Source: an uncultured Hyphomonadaceae bacterium (GTDB lineage Bacteria; Pseudomonadota; Alphaproteobacteria; Caulobacterales; Maricaulaceae). From it: DNA of 64,000 nucleotides. The position numbers and the translations under genes were made by a program. The notes below the pieces were generated by a model. The model ran no database searches, was not told the DNA's origin, and saw nothing but the letters and a program-made list of their open reading frames with translations. Shown piece by piece: positions 10,307 to 18,860 of this stretch. The stretch's first letter is position 1, and every line of letters starts with the position of its first letter. The stretch is taken from contig CAJXPX010000010.1 of NCBI GenBank assembly GCA_913058335.1, positions 87,514-151,513 on the forward strand, in the 5' to 3' direction.

Positions 10307-10338
10307 AAAAAAAAAACGGGTAAGCAATAGCTTACCCG
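10307..10338 (-). terminator. Intrinsic terminator of the DUF2383 gene
   Basis: On the minus strand, a perfect 9-bp stem (arms 10317-10325 and 10330-10338, 4-nt loop) is followed directly by ten T residues. A second small perfect stem-loop at 10351-10368 (CTCTGAG/CTCAGAG) lies between it and the stop codon. Confidence 0.9.
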
Positions 10339-10385
10339 CTTACGAAACGGCTCTGAGTAGGCTCAGAGGTGGATTTCGCAAAAAT

Positions 10386-10817
10386 TTAGTCTAGCATCTC
10401 AGCAAAACTTTCGCCGGACTTCGCTGACATATGTGCTTTTTGAAGAAGCGAACGTGTCTGAGGAAGCAACTCATCATCTTCTAACTTGTCTTCTATTTTT
10501 TCGGCTAAATTTTCTTCACCATCATCCAAGGCCGAGATCGCCGCTTTTTCATCATCTCTAAACAAAGAAGAAAAGCGTGTGAAACCGCGATGAACGGCGC
10601 CTGCCATACTTCCATCGTCTTCTGGCTCGCCGCCAATTTTGCGGACATGCATTTGAATTTCAGCCACTAAGTCACGGCGCTCTTGTTCACGTCTCTTAAA
10701 TTCCTGCTGTAGGCTATAATCATCATCTGATACTTCGCAGCATGTTTCGTAGCCTTGGCAGCTATCAATCAAAGTTTTCGTAACTGAATTCAGGACTTTA
10801 ATGTCGCGTTTGCTCAT
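10386..10817 (-). CDS. PA2169-family four-helix-bundle protein (DUF2383)
   Basis: A 143-residue all-helical acidic protein. The opening DIKVLNSVTKTLIDSCQGYE, then LQQEFKRREQERRDLVAEIQ and a GGEPEDDGS turn followed by a paired helix, match the ferritin-like DUF2383/PA2169 family. These proteins are frequent in stationary or stress-induced sets, and their biochemical role is unknown. A good ribosome site (AAGGAG) precedes the ATG, and a strong terminator ends the unit, so it is monocistronic. Conserved Cys residues lie near residues 19-27 (SCQGYETCC). Confidence 0.85.
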   Translation of the reverse strand: MSKRDIKVLNSVTKTLIDSCQGYETCCEVSDDDYSLQQEFKRREQERRDLVAEIQMHVRKIGGEPEDDGSMAGAVHRGFTRFSSLFRDDEKAAISALDDGEENLAEKIEDKLEDDELLPQTRSLLQKAHMSAKSGESFAEMLD

Positions 10818-10971
10818 GGGTTTTCTCCTTTATAATTAATTTACGCCTCTGGCACTTAATAAGGCGTGGTGATATTAGGAGAATTCGTGGAATTAAAAAG
10901 AGTTCCTATGAATAGGAAAAAATTCCATTTTCAAATATTAGATTACTGCCCCGGTATTATTCTCTTTAAGA

Positions 10972-11244
10972 TTAAATCGAATATTCTTTCTTTGTGACTA
11001 CATGGCCATAGCGTTGCACAAATTTGCGTTTGATGCGGCGCACCATATTGGTTTCGTTCTCGGGCTTAAGGCCTTCGGCAATAATCAGTTCCTCGGTAAA
11101 TTTCTTTGAAGTGAGCGGTTTACCGTCTTTAAGCAGGTCCTTTGCAGTGACACCCGCACACATATTCCATTCGCTGCACATGTCGGATAATAGGATATTC
11201 AAATCCGCTTCCAACTCTGGATGACGGCGTCTTTCCCAAGCCAT
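10972..11244 (-). CDS. Conserved-looking 90-aa protein coupled to trpA
   Basis: A 90-residue, charged, probably helical cytoplasmic protein without signal peptide or membrane segment. Its ATG follows the trpA stop codon with no spacing (TAG directly then ATG), so translation is very likely coupled to trpA. It has two Cys residues (DMCSEWNMCAG) and a basic C-terminal half (RRIKRKFVQRYG). I do not recognise the family. The close coupling and codon use like its neighbours support a real gene. Whether it has anything to do with tryptophan synthesis is unknown. Confidence 0.7.
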   Translation of the reverse strand: MAWERRRHPELEADLNILLSDMCSEWNMCAGVTAKDLLKDGKPLTSKKFTEELIIAEGLKPENETNMVRRIKRKFVQRYGHVVTKKEYSI

Positions 11245-12051
11245 CTAGGTCTCTCCATGTGTGGCGTCGGCCAATGATTTTACCAATTTGAGGGCTACTT
11301 CGGGGCCGTCCTCGAACATTGTTTTGACGATGGCTGTTCCAACAACGACTCCATCTGCATCTTTGGCGACGACGCGGGCGCGCTCCGGCGTTTTGACGCC
11401 GAACCCGACAACGACGGGAAGGTTGGCGGCCTCTTTGACGCGAGCGACTTGTTCCTTGATGGAGGTGCCTTTTTCTTTGTTAGCAGTATTATTTGCCCCT
11501 GTGACGCCGGTCATAGAGACATAATAGACAAAGCCTTTTGTGCCTTCGACGACTTTTGGCAGTCGCTGGGCATTTGTAGTCGGCGTGGCGAGCCGAATGA
11601 GGGCAAGATCATGTACGTCAAACGCGGCGCGGAGCTCTGTATCTTCTTCGGGGGGCAGATCTACAATGATGGCACCGTCCACGCCTGCGTCCCGCGCAGC
11701 CTGTGAGAACGCTTCGTAACCCATATGATGGATGGGATTGCAGTATCCCATGACAATAATGGGGGTGGTCGTGTTTTTCGTCCTAAACTCTTTCGCCATT
11801 TCGAGGACGGTTTTCAAAGTCGTGCCGGATTTCCGGGCGCGAATGCCGGCGTCTTCTATGACAGGCCCGTCGGCCATCGGGTCGGTAAAGGGAATGCCGA
11901 GTTCTATAATATCTACGCCGTGTTCGGGGAGGGCGTTAAGCATGTTCTGGGAAGCTTCCCGGTCTGGGTCACCCCCCATAATATAAGCGACAAAGGCTGC
12001 TTTGTTCTGGGCTTTCAAATCGGAAAAGGTCTGGTCAATGCGTAGGGTCAT
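11245..12051 (-). CDS. trpA: Tryptophan synthase alpha chain
   Basis: A 268-residue TIM barrel that cleaves indole-3-glycerol phosphate to indole and glyceraldehyde-3-phosphate, passing indole to TrpB. The catalytic Glu50 and Asp61 lie in DIIELGIPFTDPMADGP, and the phosphate-binding region reads VVVGFGVKTPE. Normal length. It is on the same strand as trpB-trpF but 2.9 kb away from trpB, separated by four unrelated genes and a terminator. It lies 58 bp downstream of the 292-aa secreted protein gene, so it is either read from that module's promoter or has a promoter in the short gap. Confidence 0.96.
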   Translation of the reverse strand: MTLRIDQTFSDLKAQNKAAFVAYIMGGDPDREASQNMLNALPEHGVDIIELGIPFTDPMADGPVIEDAGIRARKSGTTLKTVLEMAKEFRTKNTTTPIIVMGYCNPIHHMGYEAFSQAARDAGVDGAIIVDLPPEEDTELRAAFDVHDLALIRLATPTTNAQRLPKVVEGTKGFVYYVSMTGVTGANNTANKEKGTSIKEQVARVKEAANLPVVVGFGVKTPERARVVAKDADGVVVGTAIVKTMFEDGPEVALKLVKSLADATHGET

Positions 12052-12109
12052 GGGAGGTGACCTAAAAGTTTTTATCGCGACTGACCAGACCTTACTTTGG
12101 GATCGGGAC

Positions 12110-12988
12110 TTATCTTCGCAGAAGGTTTTGCGTGTTCTGCAAAGACCCCGTCGAATGTCTACGGGGTTGCTGTTTCTGATAGACTTGCTGTGGCCTCTGT
12201 CTGGTGTCGTTATGATAGGGTTGATAGGCTGGCCCCACAGTAGGGCGATAATGCACCGGCATATCCCCTGATTGACAACACTTTACGACTGGGCTGGCCG
12301 AAGTCGGAGTCGCTGATGTGCTTTGGGTCTTCGCTGACCCTGATGGCCCTGCATAATATGCGGGCGGCTGCGCCGAAGTGGCGCGGACCTCTTGCCGGGT
12401 TTGGGTTTGGGGAGGCGAAGAGATCCGCATTCTTTGAGACGGTGAGCTTTGTGGCTGTGATGAGGTCGAGGCTAAATGAAAGGGTTGAGCGGTTTGCCGC
12501 GGCGCAGCATGGGCGGGCCCTTGCGAAATAACTTGTCGCGCCGCATTCGCATCCAACATATTGGAAGACGCGCCGGCCCGCATTAACTGTAATTCCATTT
12601 GTAAGCGGTTGATTTCCAGATCGTAAAGCCGGGTGCAATCAACGCGTTTAGGCCTTTTCCCGAGTGGAACCGTAATGCGGCCGTAAACCGACATGGAATC
12701 GCGGTCAAACATATCATTAGAGCCGATAACGCCAAGGTCGAAATTCGGCCCGCCCGAGCCAACAGAGGATTGACACGAAATTCCGCCTGATCCCCGGACA
12801 ATATCCTGACCCGTCACATTCGGAATCGTAGGGAGATTAAATCCGTTTTGATTATAGGAGCTGGAAGTGCTTGGTAATATTATGGGGTTATTGGCATTGT
12901 CGGGCAGGACTTGTCCTTCAGCATTTCCGGCCCAAGCCATCCCGCCCATTATGATTAGCTTAATCGTTGTGCTGAGACTTTTCCGCAT
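12110..12988 (-). CDS. Secreted Pro/Ser/Gln-rich protein, unknown, third gene of pilin-like module
   Basis: A 292-residue protein with an N-terminal signal peptide (roughly residues 1-25, ending ...GNAEGQV). A conserved-looking core follows at about residues 65-140 with GGISCQSSVGSGGPNFDLGV, SMSVYGRITVPLGKRP and a helix DLEINRLQMELQLM. The rest is a low-complexity Ser/Pro/Gln/Thr-rich tail of about 130 residues. Two Cys (SCQSS and VDCTRLY) may pair. It overlaps the preceding gene by 34 bp, indicating translational coupling. It may anchor, cap or assemble the pilin-like product, but that is inference from position only. Confidence 0.7.
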   Translation of the reverse strand: MRKSLSTTIKLIIMGGMAWAGNAEGQVLPDNANNPIILPSTSSSYNQNGFNLPTIPNVTGQDIVRGSGGISCQSSVGSGGPNFDLGVIGSNDMFDRDSMSVYGRITVPLGKRPKRVDCTRLYDLEINRLQMELQLMRAGASSNMLDANAARQVISQGPAHAAPRQTAQPFHLASTSSQPQSSPSQRMRISSPPQTQTRQEVRATSAQPPAYYAGPSGSAKTQSTSATPTSASPVVKCCQSGDMPVHYRPTVGPAYQPYHNDTRQRPQQVYQKQQPRRHSTGSLQNTQNLLRR

Positions 12989-13365
12989 ACTTCTCCCCTA
13001 TAGCTTTGTCCGACTCCGCCGAGACGTGGTGTTATTGAATTGCAAATATAAACAACGCGGTGGCTGCTATGCGTAAACGGGATAAGCGCCGTCACGATGA
13101 CCCTTTGATTTGGGGCCAAAATACGATTGGCATTGGAAAGATAAATTGGTTCAATTAGATGCCAATCAGACGAATAAACCCGTACATTAGCTTTCTGAGG
13201 GCTATCATAGGGATTGCTAATTTCGATCTGGGCCACGAATTGTGAATTAAATCCGAGAATATCCTGGGTCATAGGGGCGACGCTCTGCGCCGCAGCGGAC
13301 ATCGTTACCCCGCCAAGAACGCTAAGCACGGATGTTAGGAGAATATATTTTATGGAACGACGCAT
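12955..13365 (-). CDS. Secreted single-Ig-domain, chaperone-like protein
   Basis: A 136-residue protein with a clear signal peptide (cut near residue 26, AAAQS). The mature part reads as a beta-sandwich: FVAQIEISNPYDSPQKANVRVYSSDW, then ILAPNQRVIVTALIPF, then RVVYICNS. The NPYDSPQKANVRVY and LAPNQRVIV elements resemble the N-terminal domain of PapD-type pilus chaperones, but the second domain is missing, so I do not call it a true chaperone. It overlaps the pilin-like gene by 16 bp and the next gene by 34 bp, so the three are one translation-coupled unit. Confidence 0.68.
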   Translation of the reverse strand: MRRSIKYILLTSVLSVLGGVTMSAAAQSVAPMTQDILGFNSQFVAQIEISNPYDSPQKANVRVYSSDWHLIEPIYLSNANRILAPNQRVIVTALIPFTHSSHRVVYICNSITPRLGGVGQSYRGEVCGKVSAQRLS

Positions 13366-13832
13366 CGGACTACCGTAATAAGTTCGTATGCTCCGCTTTC
13401 AAATGTACCGGAGGTCTTTGTGGCCGTGGCGTCAATGTCTATCGTCGTCGTTCCAATACCCAGAATCGAAACGACAACTCCCAAGAGTTGCGATAAAATT
13501 GTACCGCCAGATGTCGAGTACTCTGACTCGAAAACTGTATTTACATCCGCTGATGGCGGTCCGACGGAAAACCCGGTTGGGCTAATGATTTCGATTGTAT
13601 TCCCCGGGCCGTTTGTAACGGCTGACACGCGACCTCTTAGCCCGCCGGCTTCTTTAGAAGACAACACCGTTTGATCGGCCGAGACGCCAAGCAGTCCATC
13701 ATTTAAAACGACGAGCGAACAGCTATTGTTGATAACGCCTCTAAAATTTACATTTCTATCTGTCGCAGAGGCGGGAACTGACAGAATTACCGCCGCCGCT
13801 CCCATCAAAGTTAAATATTTTAATGGCTTCAC
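13350..13832 (-). CDS. Secreted pilin/spore-coat-U-like beta-sandwich protein
   Basis: A 160-residue protein with a signal peptide ending near ASA-TDR (residue 23). The mature protein is rich in Gly, Ser, Thr and Val, has a Cys near its N-terminus (INNSCSLVVLNDGLLG) and one near its C-terminus (VVRCVVP), and strand-forming sequence between. This is the layout of pilin-type or spore-coat-U/DUF4402-type subunits with a disulfide joining terminal strands. GTG start with a strong ribosome site (GGGAGGG, five bases upstream). First gene of a coupled three-gene unit. Subunit identity is inferred; no usher gene is in the window. Confidence 0.65.
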   Translation of the reverse strand: MKPLKYLTLMGAAAVILSVPASATDRNVNFRGVINNSCSLVVLNDGLLGVSADQTVLSSKEAGGLRGRVSAVTNGPGNTIEIISPTGFSVGPPSADVNTVFESEYSTSGGTILSQLLGVVVSILGIGTTTIDIDATATKTSGTFESGAYELITVVRCVVP

Positions 13833-13880
13833 AAAACCCTCCCAATTTTCTCGCCTACATCGTTGTGAAGACGAACAACA

Positions 13881-13918
13881 TAAGGTAGTATTGTGAGAAA
13901 TGTCTTAAAAATACCTTA
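13881..13918. promoter_or_regulatory. 7-bp inverted repeat upstream of the pilin-like operon
   Basis: TAAGGTA (13881-13887) and TACCTTA (13912-13918) form perfect arms around a 24-nt AT-rich spacer, 49 bp before the GTG start at 13832. It may be an operator. No regulator is recognised. Confidence 0.3.
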
Positions 13919-14014
13919 CAGTTTAAGATTGTTTTTTTGAGGGTGAGTGATATTCCAGCTATGCTGAGAAGAGGAAGCGATTTCAACGCCTTGCTGACTT
14001 GCAGGTTTTGAATG

Positions 14015-14046
14015 AAAAAAGGCCCCTCAATGAGGAGCCTTTTTAA
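14015..14046 (-). terminator. Terminator of the secreted Cys protein gene
   Basis: On the minus strand a GC-rich hairpin (about 14020-14040, one internal mismatch) is followed by a run of six T. It lies 30 bp after the stop at 14071 and separates transcription of this gene (and of trpFB beyond it) from the pilin-like module and trpA. Confidence 0.85.
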
Positions 14047-14070
14047 AATTCTGTTTTGTAGATAAGGAAA

Positions 14071-14682
14071 CTAGCGAGCCGCCTGTTTCACGCCTTCATA
14101 ATGATGTTCGCAGGTCTTACCGTCAAATCCCATGATAAAAACAATCTGGCGATAATCCTTACGGGTCAGGCTTGGCAGGCGGGGCTCGTTCAGCGCTCTG
14201 TCGGTCCAGATGCCGACAGACATGGTGCGGTTGCATCCTGTCGCATCAGTTTTCATAAATTTCGTTTCACCCTTTTTTTTATGTGACGGGTCTTTTCTCC
14301 ATCCCAGAGTTTCCATCTCAGTCATATATTTTCGGGCGGCAATATCTTGGAGACCAATCGGCAGTTCGGCTTTCAGTTTTTCACAAGCAATTAATAAAAA
14401 GCCGCCGTTAAGTGTCAGGCCTTTTTGGATGCGTGAACAGCCATCCGTGCGGCTTGTTTCGGTTTGACGCTGAATATTGGTCAGTCCTTTAAATAGAAGA
14501 TCGCGGGGTTGGGTATCAAAGACGGGAGCCTTTAAACCTTGAAGAGCTGGGTTATCTGTTAGGTTGGCGCTGGGGGCAGGAGCCTCAGCCACTAAATCCT
14601 GTGCTTGGGCCGTGACAGTTGGCAAGACGATAAGCGCCGCAAGTCCCAATCCGAGTGAAACAATCTTCCTTGAAGTTTTCAT
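14071..14682 (-). CDS. Secreted protein with three to four Cys, unknown function
   Basis: A 203-residue protein from the ATG at 14682, which has a strong AAGGGGAA ribosome site; a longer frame to 14733 adds 17 residues and hides the signal peptide. The signal peptide ends near TAQAQDLV. Mature Cys residues occur in RTDGCSRI, LIACEKLK, ATGCNRTM and KTCEHHYE, so two disulfides are possible. No domain is recognised. It is a single-gene unit between trpB and the pilin-like module, with its own terminator. A periplasmic or outer-surface role is inferred from the signal alone. Confidence 0.7.
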   Translation of the reverse strand: MKTSRKIVSLGLGLAALIVLPTVTAQAQDLVAEAPAPSANLTDNPALQGLKAPVFDTQPRDLLFKGLTNIQRQTETSRTDGCSRIQKGLTLNGGFLLIACEKLKAELPIGLQDIAARKYMTEMETLGWRKDPSHKKKGETKFMKTDATGCNRTMSVGIWTDRALNEPRLPSLTRKDYRQIVFIMGFDGKTCEHHYEGVKQAAR

Positions 14683-14964
14683 GGAATATTCCCCTTCCGA
14701 AGCGTCAAATCCCTGACGCGCATTTATAAACAATCACCAAACAGTGATGTTATCTCCCTCGCATCTGTTAAATGAGATTTGAAGGCCAACGTCAATGACT
14801 CTCACAGAAGAAAGGTAAAGAAGCGTTACCAATTATCAGAGAAAAAACAGAAATCACAGAATATAACATTGCCAGTTTAATCTGTTTTTAGTTCCTGTCA
14901 CCAATGAGTAATAATAAAGCTTTGTTTGTACGTTAGGCAGTTTCGGATTTTATGATTCGATTAC

Positions 14965-16191
14965 CTATCCGTCCGTCCCTTCGCTGATATGTTCGCCAAG
15001 TGCGTCAGCAATAGTGAAAACATCTTTATCGCCCCGGCCGCACATATTCATAATAATAAGGCCTTCCCGTCCGAGCTCTTTGGCGAGCTCGACGGTGCGA
15101 GGTATTGCGTGGCTGGGCTCTAGCGCGGGGAGGATGCCTTCAAGGCGCGCGCATTCCTGAAACCAGTGCAGCGCTTCGTCGTCTGTGGCGCTGACATATT
15201 CGGCGCGGCCAATATCGTGAAGATAAGCATGTTCCGGACCGATGCCAGGATAGTCGAGTCCGGCGGAAATAGAATGCGCGTCGGCAATTTGTCCGTTTTC
15301 ATCTTGCAATAAATAAGTGCGGTTGCCGTGCAGAACACCCGGGGTTCCGCCCGTGAGCGACGCCGCATGTAGTCCGGATTTCACGCCTTTGCCGGCGGCT
15401 TCGACCCCAATTAAACGAACATTTTTATCGGGAACGAATTCATGGAACAAACCCATGGCATTTGAGCCGCCGCCGATACAGGCAACGACCGCATCGGGCA
15501 GGCGGCCCTCAGCGTCCATGATTTGCCCTTTGGCTTCGCGGCCAATCACGGCTTGGAAATCACGCACCATGGCAGGGTAAGGATGGGGTCCGGCTACTGT
15601 GCCGATACAATAAAATGTATCGCCGACATTCGTGACCCAATCGCGCAAAGCTTCGTTCATAGCGTCTTTTAGGGTGGCGGTGCCGGAATGGACGGCGCGG
15701 ACTTCGGCGCCGAGAAGACGCATGCGAAAGACGTTCGGTTTCTGACGAACAATATCCACTGCGCCCATATAAACGATGCAATCCATGCCAAGGCGCGCCG
15801 CGACGGTCGCGGTCGCAACGCCGTGCTGTCCCGCGCCGGTTTCCGCGATAATACGTTTTTTACCCATGCGTTTGGCAAGCAGGAGTTGCCCCATGCAATT
15901 ATTGATTTTGTGCGCGCCAGTATGGTTTAGCTCGTCGCGTTTAAAATAGATTTTCCCGCCACCTGTTTCTTCGGTCAGGCGCTCGGCAAAATAGAGCGGC
16001 GAAGGCCGACCGACATAATGCGCCATGAAATAATCAAGCTCTTTTTGAAACTCAGGATCGGATTTGGCATCGTCATAAGCTTTTTGAAGCTCAAGGATTG
16101 GCGGCATCAATGTCTCGGAGACATAACGCCCGCCAAAATCGCCAAAACGGCCATTTTCATCAGGGAAGGAGATGTTTTCAGGTTTACCCAT
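14965..16191 (-). CDS. trpB: Tryptophan synthase beta chain
   Basis: A 408-residue PLP enzyme condensing indole with L-serine. The PLP lysine is Lys95 in HTGAHKINN, the phosphate loop is [10 protein letters not shown], and the start [17 protein letters not shown] is the family signature. The ATG overlaps the trpF stop by 8 bp, so trpF and trpB are translationally coupled. trpA, normally next, is absent from the downstream side; a secreted protein with its own terminator follows instead. I see no attenuator or leader peptide at this locus. Confidence 0.97.
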   Translation of the reverse strand: MGKPENISFPDENGRFGDFGGRYVSETLMPPILELQKAYDDAKSDPEFQKELDYFMAHYVGRPSPLYFAERLTEETGGGKIYFKRDELNHTGAHKINNCMGQLLLAKRMGKKRIIAETGAGQHGVATATVAARLGMDCIVYMGAVDIVRQKPNVFRMRLLGAEVRAVHSGTATLKDAMNEALRDWVTNVGDTFYCIGTVAGPHPYPAMVRDFQAVIGREAKGQIMDAEGRLPDAVVACIGGGSNAMGLFHEFVPDKNVRLIGVEAAGKGVKSGLHAASLTGGTPGVLHGNRTYLLQDENGQIADAHSISAGLDYPGIGPEHAYLHDIGRAEYVSATDDEALHWFQECARLEGILPALEPSHAIPRTVELAKELGREGLIIMNMCGRGDKDVFTIADALGEHISEGTDG

Positions 16192-16843
16192 GGGAGTGGA
16201 CCGCTTTCATAAAGGCTTCGATTTTGGAGGCGTTCTTTACGCCCGGCGCGCTCTCGACGCCAGAACTAACGTCAAGGATGGGCGCTTTTGTCTTGTAGAT
16301 CGCCTCTGCGGCCGTATTTGGCGTCAGGCCCCCTGCCAAGGCGAAAGTTTTCGGGGTTGGGGCGCGGGCGATAATGTCCCAGTCAATCGAGACGCCGTGG
16401 CCGCCTCTAACTTGTGATCCTTTTGGCGGTTTGGCATCATATAAGACGAAATCCACAAGCCCTGCATACTCTCCTGCGGTTTTCATATCTTCGTTTGTGA
16501 GGATAGGGACAGCTTTGATCAGCCCAAAATCATAACGTTTGGAGATGTTGGCGAGTTGATCAACCGTTTCGTCGCCGTGAAATTGAACATAGTCAGGTTC
16601 TAAGTCTTTTGATATTTGATTCAGTAAATCATCGGATGCATTCACGGTAACTGCAACGCGTTTGGCAAGGCCGTTAGCCGGGGCGAAGAGCGGCTTGGCC
16701 TCTGCCACAGTGAGGCGGCGGGAACTGTTCGCTTCTATGATGAAGCCCAGAAAGTCAGCGCCGAACGTAATAGCGTGCTGAACGTCTTCAGCGCGAGTAA
16801 GACCGCAGATTTTGACTTTTGGTATAAAGGAAAGGGAGCTCAT
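16184..16843 (-). CDS. trpF: Phosphoribosylanthranilate isomerase
   Basis: A 219-residue TIM-barrel enzyme that isomerises N-(5'-phosphoribosyl)anthranilate in tryptophan synthesis. The N-terminal [16 protein letters not shown] carries the catalytic Cys, and [14 protein letters not shown] near the C-terminus is the phosphate-binding motif with the catalytic Asp. It also shows YVQFHGDE. Normal length. It heads the trpF-trpB unit and lies 37 bp downstream of a DUF1328 gene on the same strand, so the promoter position is ambiguous. Confidence 0.96.
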   Translation of the reverse strand: MSSLSFIPKVKICGLTRAEDVQHAITFGADFLGFIIEANSSRRLTVAEAKPLFAPANGLAKRVAVTVNASDDLLNQISKDLEPDYVQFHGDETVDQLANISKRYDFGLIKAVPILTNEDMKTAGEYAGLVDFVLYDAKPPKGSQVRGGHGVSIDWDIIARAPTPKTFALAGGLTPNTAAEAIYKTKAPILDVSSGVESAPGVKNASKIEAFMKAVHSHG

Positions 16844-16880
16844 AGAGCACCCTTAGCATAGTCTAAACAGCTTGCCAGTC

Positions 16881-17054
16881 TTAGACGACAGATCGTCCTT
16901 TAAAGGCGCGGATGATGAATGAAATCACCAAGAGCACAAGGAAAATGACGAAAAGAATTTGCGCGACTCCTGCCATTGCGCCTGCGATACCAGTGAATCC
17001 GAGCAATCCGGCAATAATAGCGAGAATGAAAAATGCGATTGACCAACCTAACAT
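16881..17054 (-). CDS. DUF1328 small membrane protein (YtjA-like)
   Basis: A 57-residue hydrophobic peptide beginning [20 protein letters not shown] and continuing through a Gly/Ala-rich stretch ([12 protein letters not shown]) into a second membrane helix, ending RAFKGRSVV. This is the DUF1328 pattern: two short transmembrane helices with small-residue packing. An excellent AAGGAGGT ribosome site precedes the ATG by the usual distance. Family function is unknown; members are often general-stress induced. It lies immediately upstream of trpF on the same strand. Confidence 0.92.
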   Translation of the reverse strand: MLGWSIAFFILAIIAGLLGFTGIAGAMAGVAQILFVIFLVLLVISFIIRAFKGRSVV

Positions 17055-17251
17055 ATTGACCTCCTTAAAATTGTTATGAAATCAAAACGTGGTCAGGGGC
17101 GCTTGGTTCCTAAAAGCCTCCTTGGCTATGGATAGAAATTATTAACCCTGTCACCACACGTCAAATTAAGGCTTATTTCCTAAAGACTGTTTCAAGACGG
17201 CCGAAAATAAAAAATGGCCCGGAATTTAAAAGTGAAGCAGGGTAGGCAAAC

Positions 17252-18736
17252 GTGGCATTAGCTCCGAAATTACAGGCGCGGCAGAGCCAGCAGCTCGCAA
17301 TGACGCCGCAATTGCGGCAAGCCATTCAGTTGCTTCAATATTCCAATATTGAACTCGCCGAATTTGTCGAAGAACAATTGGAAAGTAATCCATTATTAGA
17401 ACGGGGAACGGGGGACGAGAACCGGCGCGGCGAGGAAATCGCTAAGACGTTACAGGAGACGCTAAGTGCCACCGTGGACAAAGATACGCCGGCGGCGGCC
17501 GAGGCTGATTTTGACGTTCCGGATCATGCAGTAAATCCGGAATCCACTGCGGCGGATGTTGGCGGGTCAGTTGATTGGTCACGTCATGATAAGTCTGGAA
17601 GTTTCTCAGGCGGCGGAGAATTTGACGCAACGGAAAACGCGGCGGCGGAAATCAGTCTCACGGATCATGTCTCAGCGCAGCGCGCCTTACTCAGGTTAGA
17701 GCCACGCGATGGATTAATCGCTGATTATATGATTGGGCAATTGGATGAGGCCGGATATTTACGGATGAGTGTTGAGGATATTGCGGAAAATTTGGGGGTG
17801 GGAACGGCCAGAATATCCTCGCTTCTGACGCAGCTTCAAACCTGTGAACCGACAGGACTATTTGCGCGTGATTTATCTGAATGTTTGGCGATGCAACTGC
17901 GTGAGCAAGGCACATTGGACTCGCCGATGGAGGCATTGCTCGGAAATCTCGACCTTCTCGCAAAGCATGATTTGTCGAAACTCATGAAAATTTGTGATGT
18001 AGGCCGTGAAGAAATGGGCACCATGATCGCTCGCATTCGCAACTGCGCCCCAAAGCCTGGCGCTGTTTATAGCGGAACAACTGCACAGGTTGTGGAGCCG
18101 GATGTGTTCATACGCGAGACACCAAATGGGGGCTGGGCCGTGGAATTAAATGTGGATACTCTGCCTCGGGTTCTAGTTAATAACAGATATTACAATGAAA
18201 TCCGTAATGCCGGCAAAGAAGACGAGACGGCGCGCGAGTTTATTTCCGAATGCCATCAAAATGCCAGTTGGCTCGTGAAGTCATTGGATCAACGGGCACG
18301 TACAATATTAAAAGTGACGAGCGAAATCGTAAAACAGCAAGACGCGTTTTTTGCTTACGGCGTCGATCATATGCGTCCTCTTAAACTCAAAGACGTCGCG
18401 GAAGTCATAGAGATGCATGAGAGCACGGTTAGCCGGGTGACGAGCAATAAGTTCATGCATACGCCTCGCGGTTTGTTTGAGCTGAAATATTTCTTTACGG
18501 CGTCCATCCCTTCACTCGACGGAGGCGAAGGTCATTCGGCCGAAGCCGTACGAAATAAAATCAAAATTCTCATCAGTGAGGAAACAGAAAAATCCGTCAA
18601 ATCAGATGATAAACTGGTTAAGCTTTTGCGCGGAGAAGGCGTCGATATCGCCCGCCGTACCGTTGCGAAATACCGTGAAAGCATGGGGATACCCAGCAGC
18701 GTGGAGCGACGCCGTATATTTAAATACGCGGTCTAG
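17252..18736 (+). CDS. rpoN: RNA polymerase sigma-54 factor
   Basis: A 494-residue sigma-54. Region I starts LAPKLQARQSQQLAMTPQL and includes QAIQLLQYSNIELAEFVEEQ. A core-binding region follows, and the C-terminal RpoN box ARRTVAKYRESMGIPSS recognises the -24 promoter element. Start codon is GTG. Length is typical. Unlike many proteobacteria, no hpf or ptsN gene follows; instead a pentanucleotide repeat and a convergent DUF1295 gene come next. It directs enhancer-dependent transcription, often nitrogen, flagellar or development genes. Confidence 0.97.
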   Translation: MALAPKLQARQSQQLAMTPQLRQAIQLLQYSNIELAEFVEEQLESNPLLERGTGDENRRGEEIAKTLQETLSATVDKDTPAAAEADFDVPDHAVNPESTAADVGGSVDWSRHDKSGSFSGGGEFDATENAAAEISLTDHVSAQRALLRLEPRDGLIADYMIGQLDEAGYLRMSVEDIAENLGVGTARISSLLTQLQTCEPTGLFARDLSECLAMQLREQGTLDSPMEALLGNLDLLAKHDLSKLMKICDVGREEMGTMIARIRNCAPKPGAVYSGTTAQVVEPDVFIRETPNGGWAVELNVDTLPRVLVNNRYYNEIRNAGKEDETAREFISECHQNASWLVKSLDQRARTILKVTSEIVKQQDAFFAYGVDHMRPLKLKDVAEVIEMHESTVSRVTSNKFMHTPRGLFELKYFFTASIPSLDGGEGHSAEAVRNKIKILISEETEKSVKSDDKLVKLLRGEGVDIARRTVAKYRESMGIPSSVERRRIFKYAV

Positions 18737-18795
18737 ATCGTTTAATATTTTCGTCATTCCCCGTCTTGACCGGATAATAACGAAGGTGAAGTTTA

Positions 18796-18860
18796 CTTCA
18801 CTTCACTTCACTTCACTTCAGTTCAGTTCAGTTCAGTTCAGTTCAGTTCAGTTCAGTTCA
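18796..18860. repeat. Pentanucleotide tandem repeat: 5x CTTCA then 8x GTTCA
   Basis: Thirteen uninterrupted 5-bp units: CTTCA at 18796-18820, then GTTCA at 18821-18860. The tract lies between the convergent rpoN and DUF1295 stop codons. The last unit supplies the TGA stop of the minus-strand gene. The units are not self-complementary. No protein-coding role is evident. Confidence 0.97.

Noticed and set aside
18796..18860. Phase-variation switch for DUF1295
   Set aside because: The stop codon is at the gene-proximal edge of the repeat, so changes in repeat number do not alter the coding frame.
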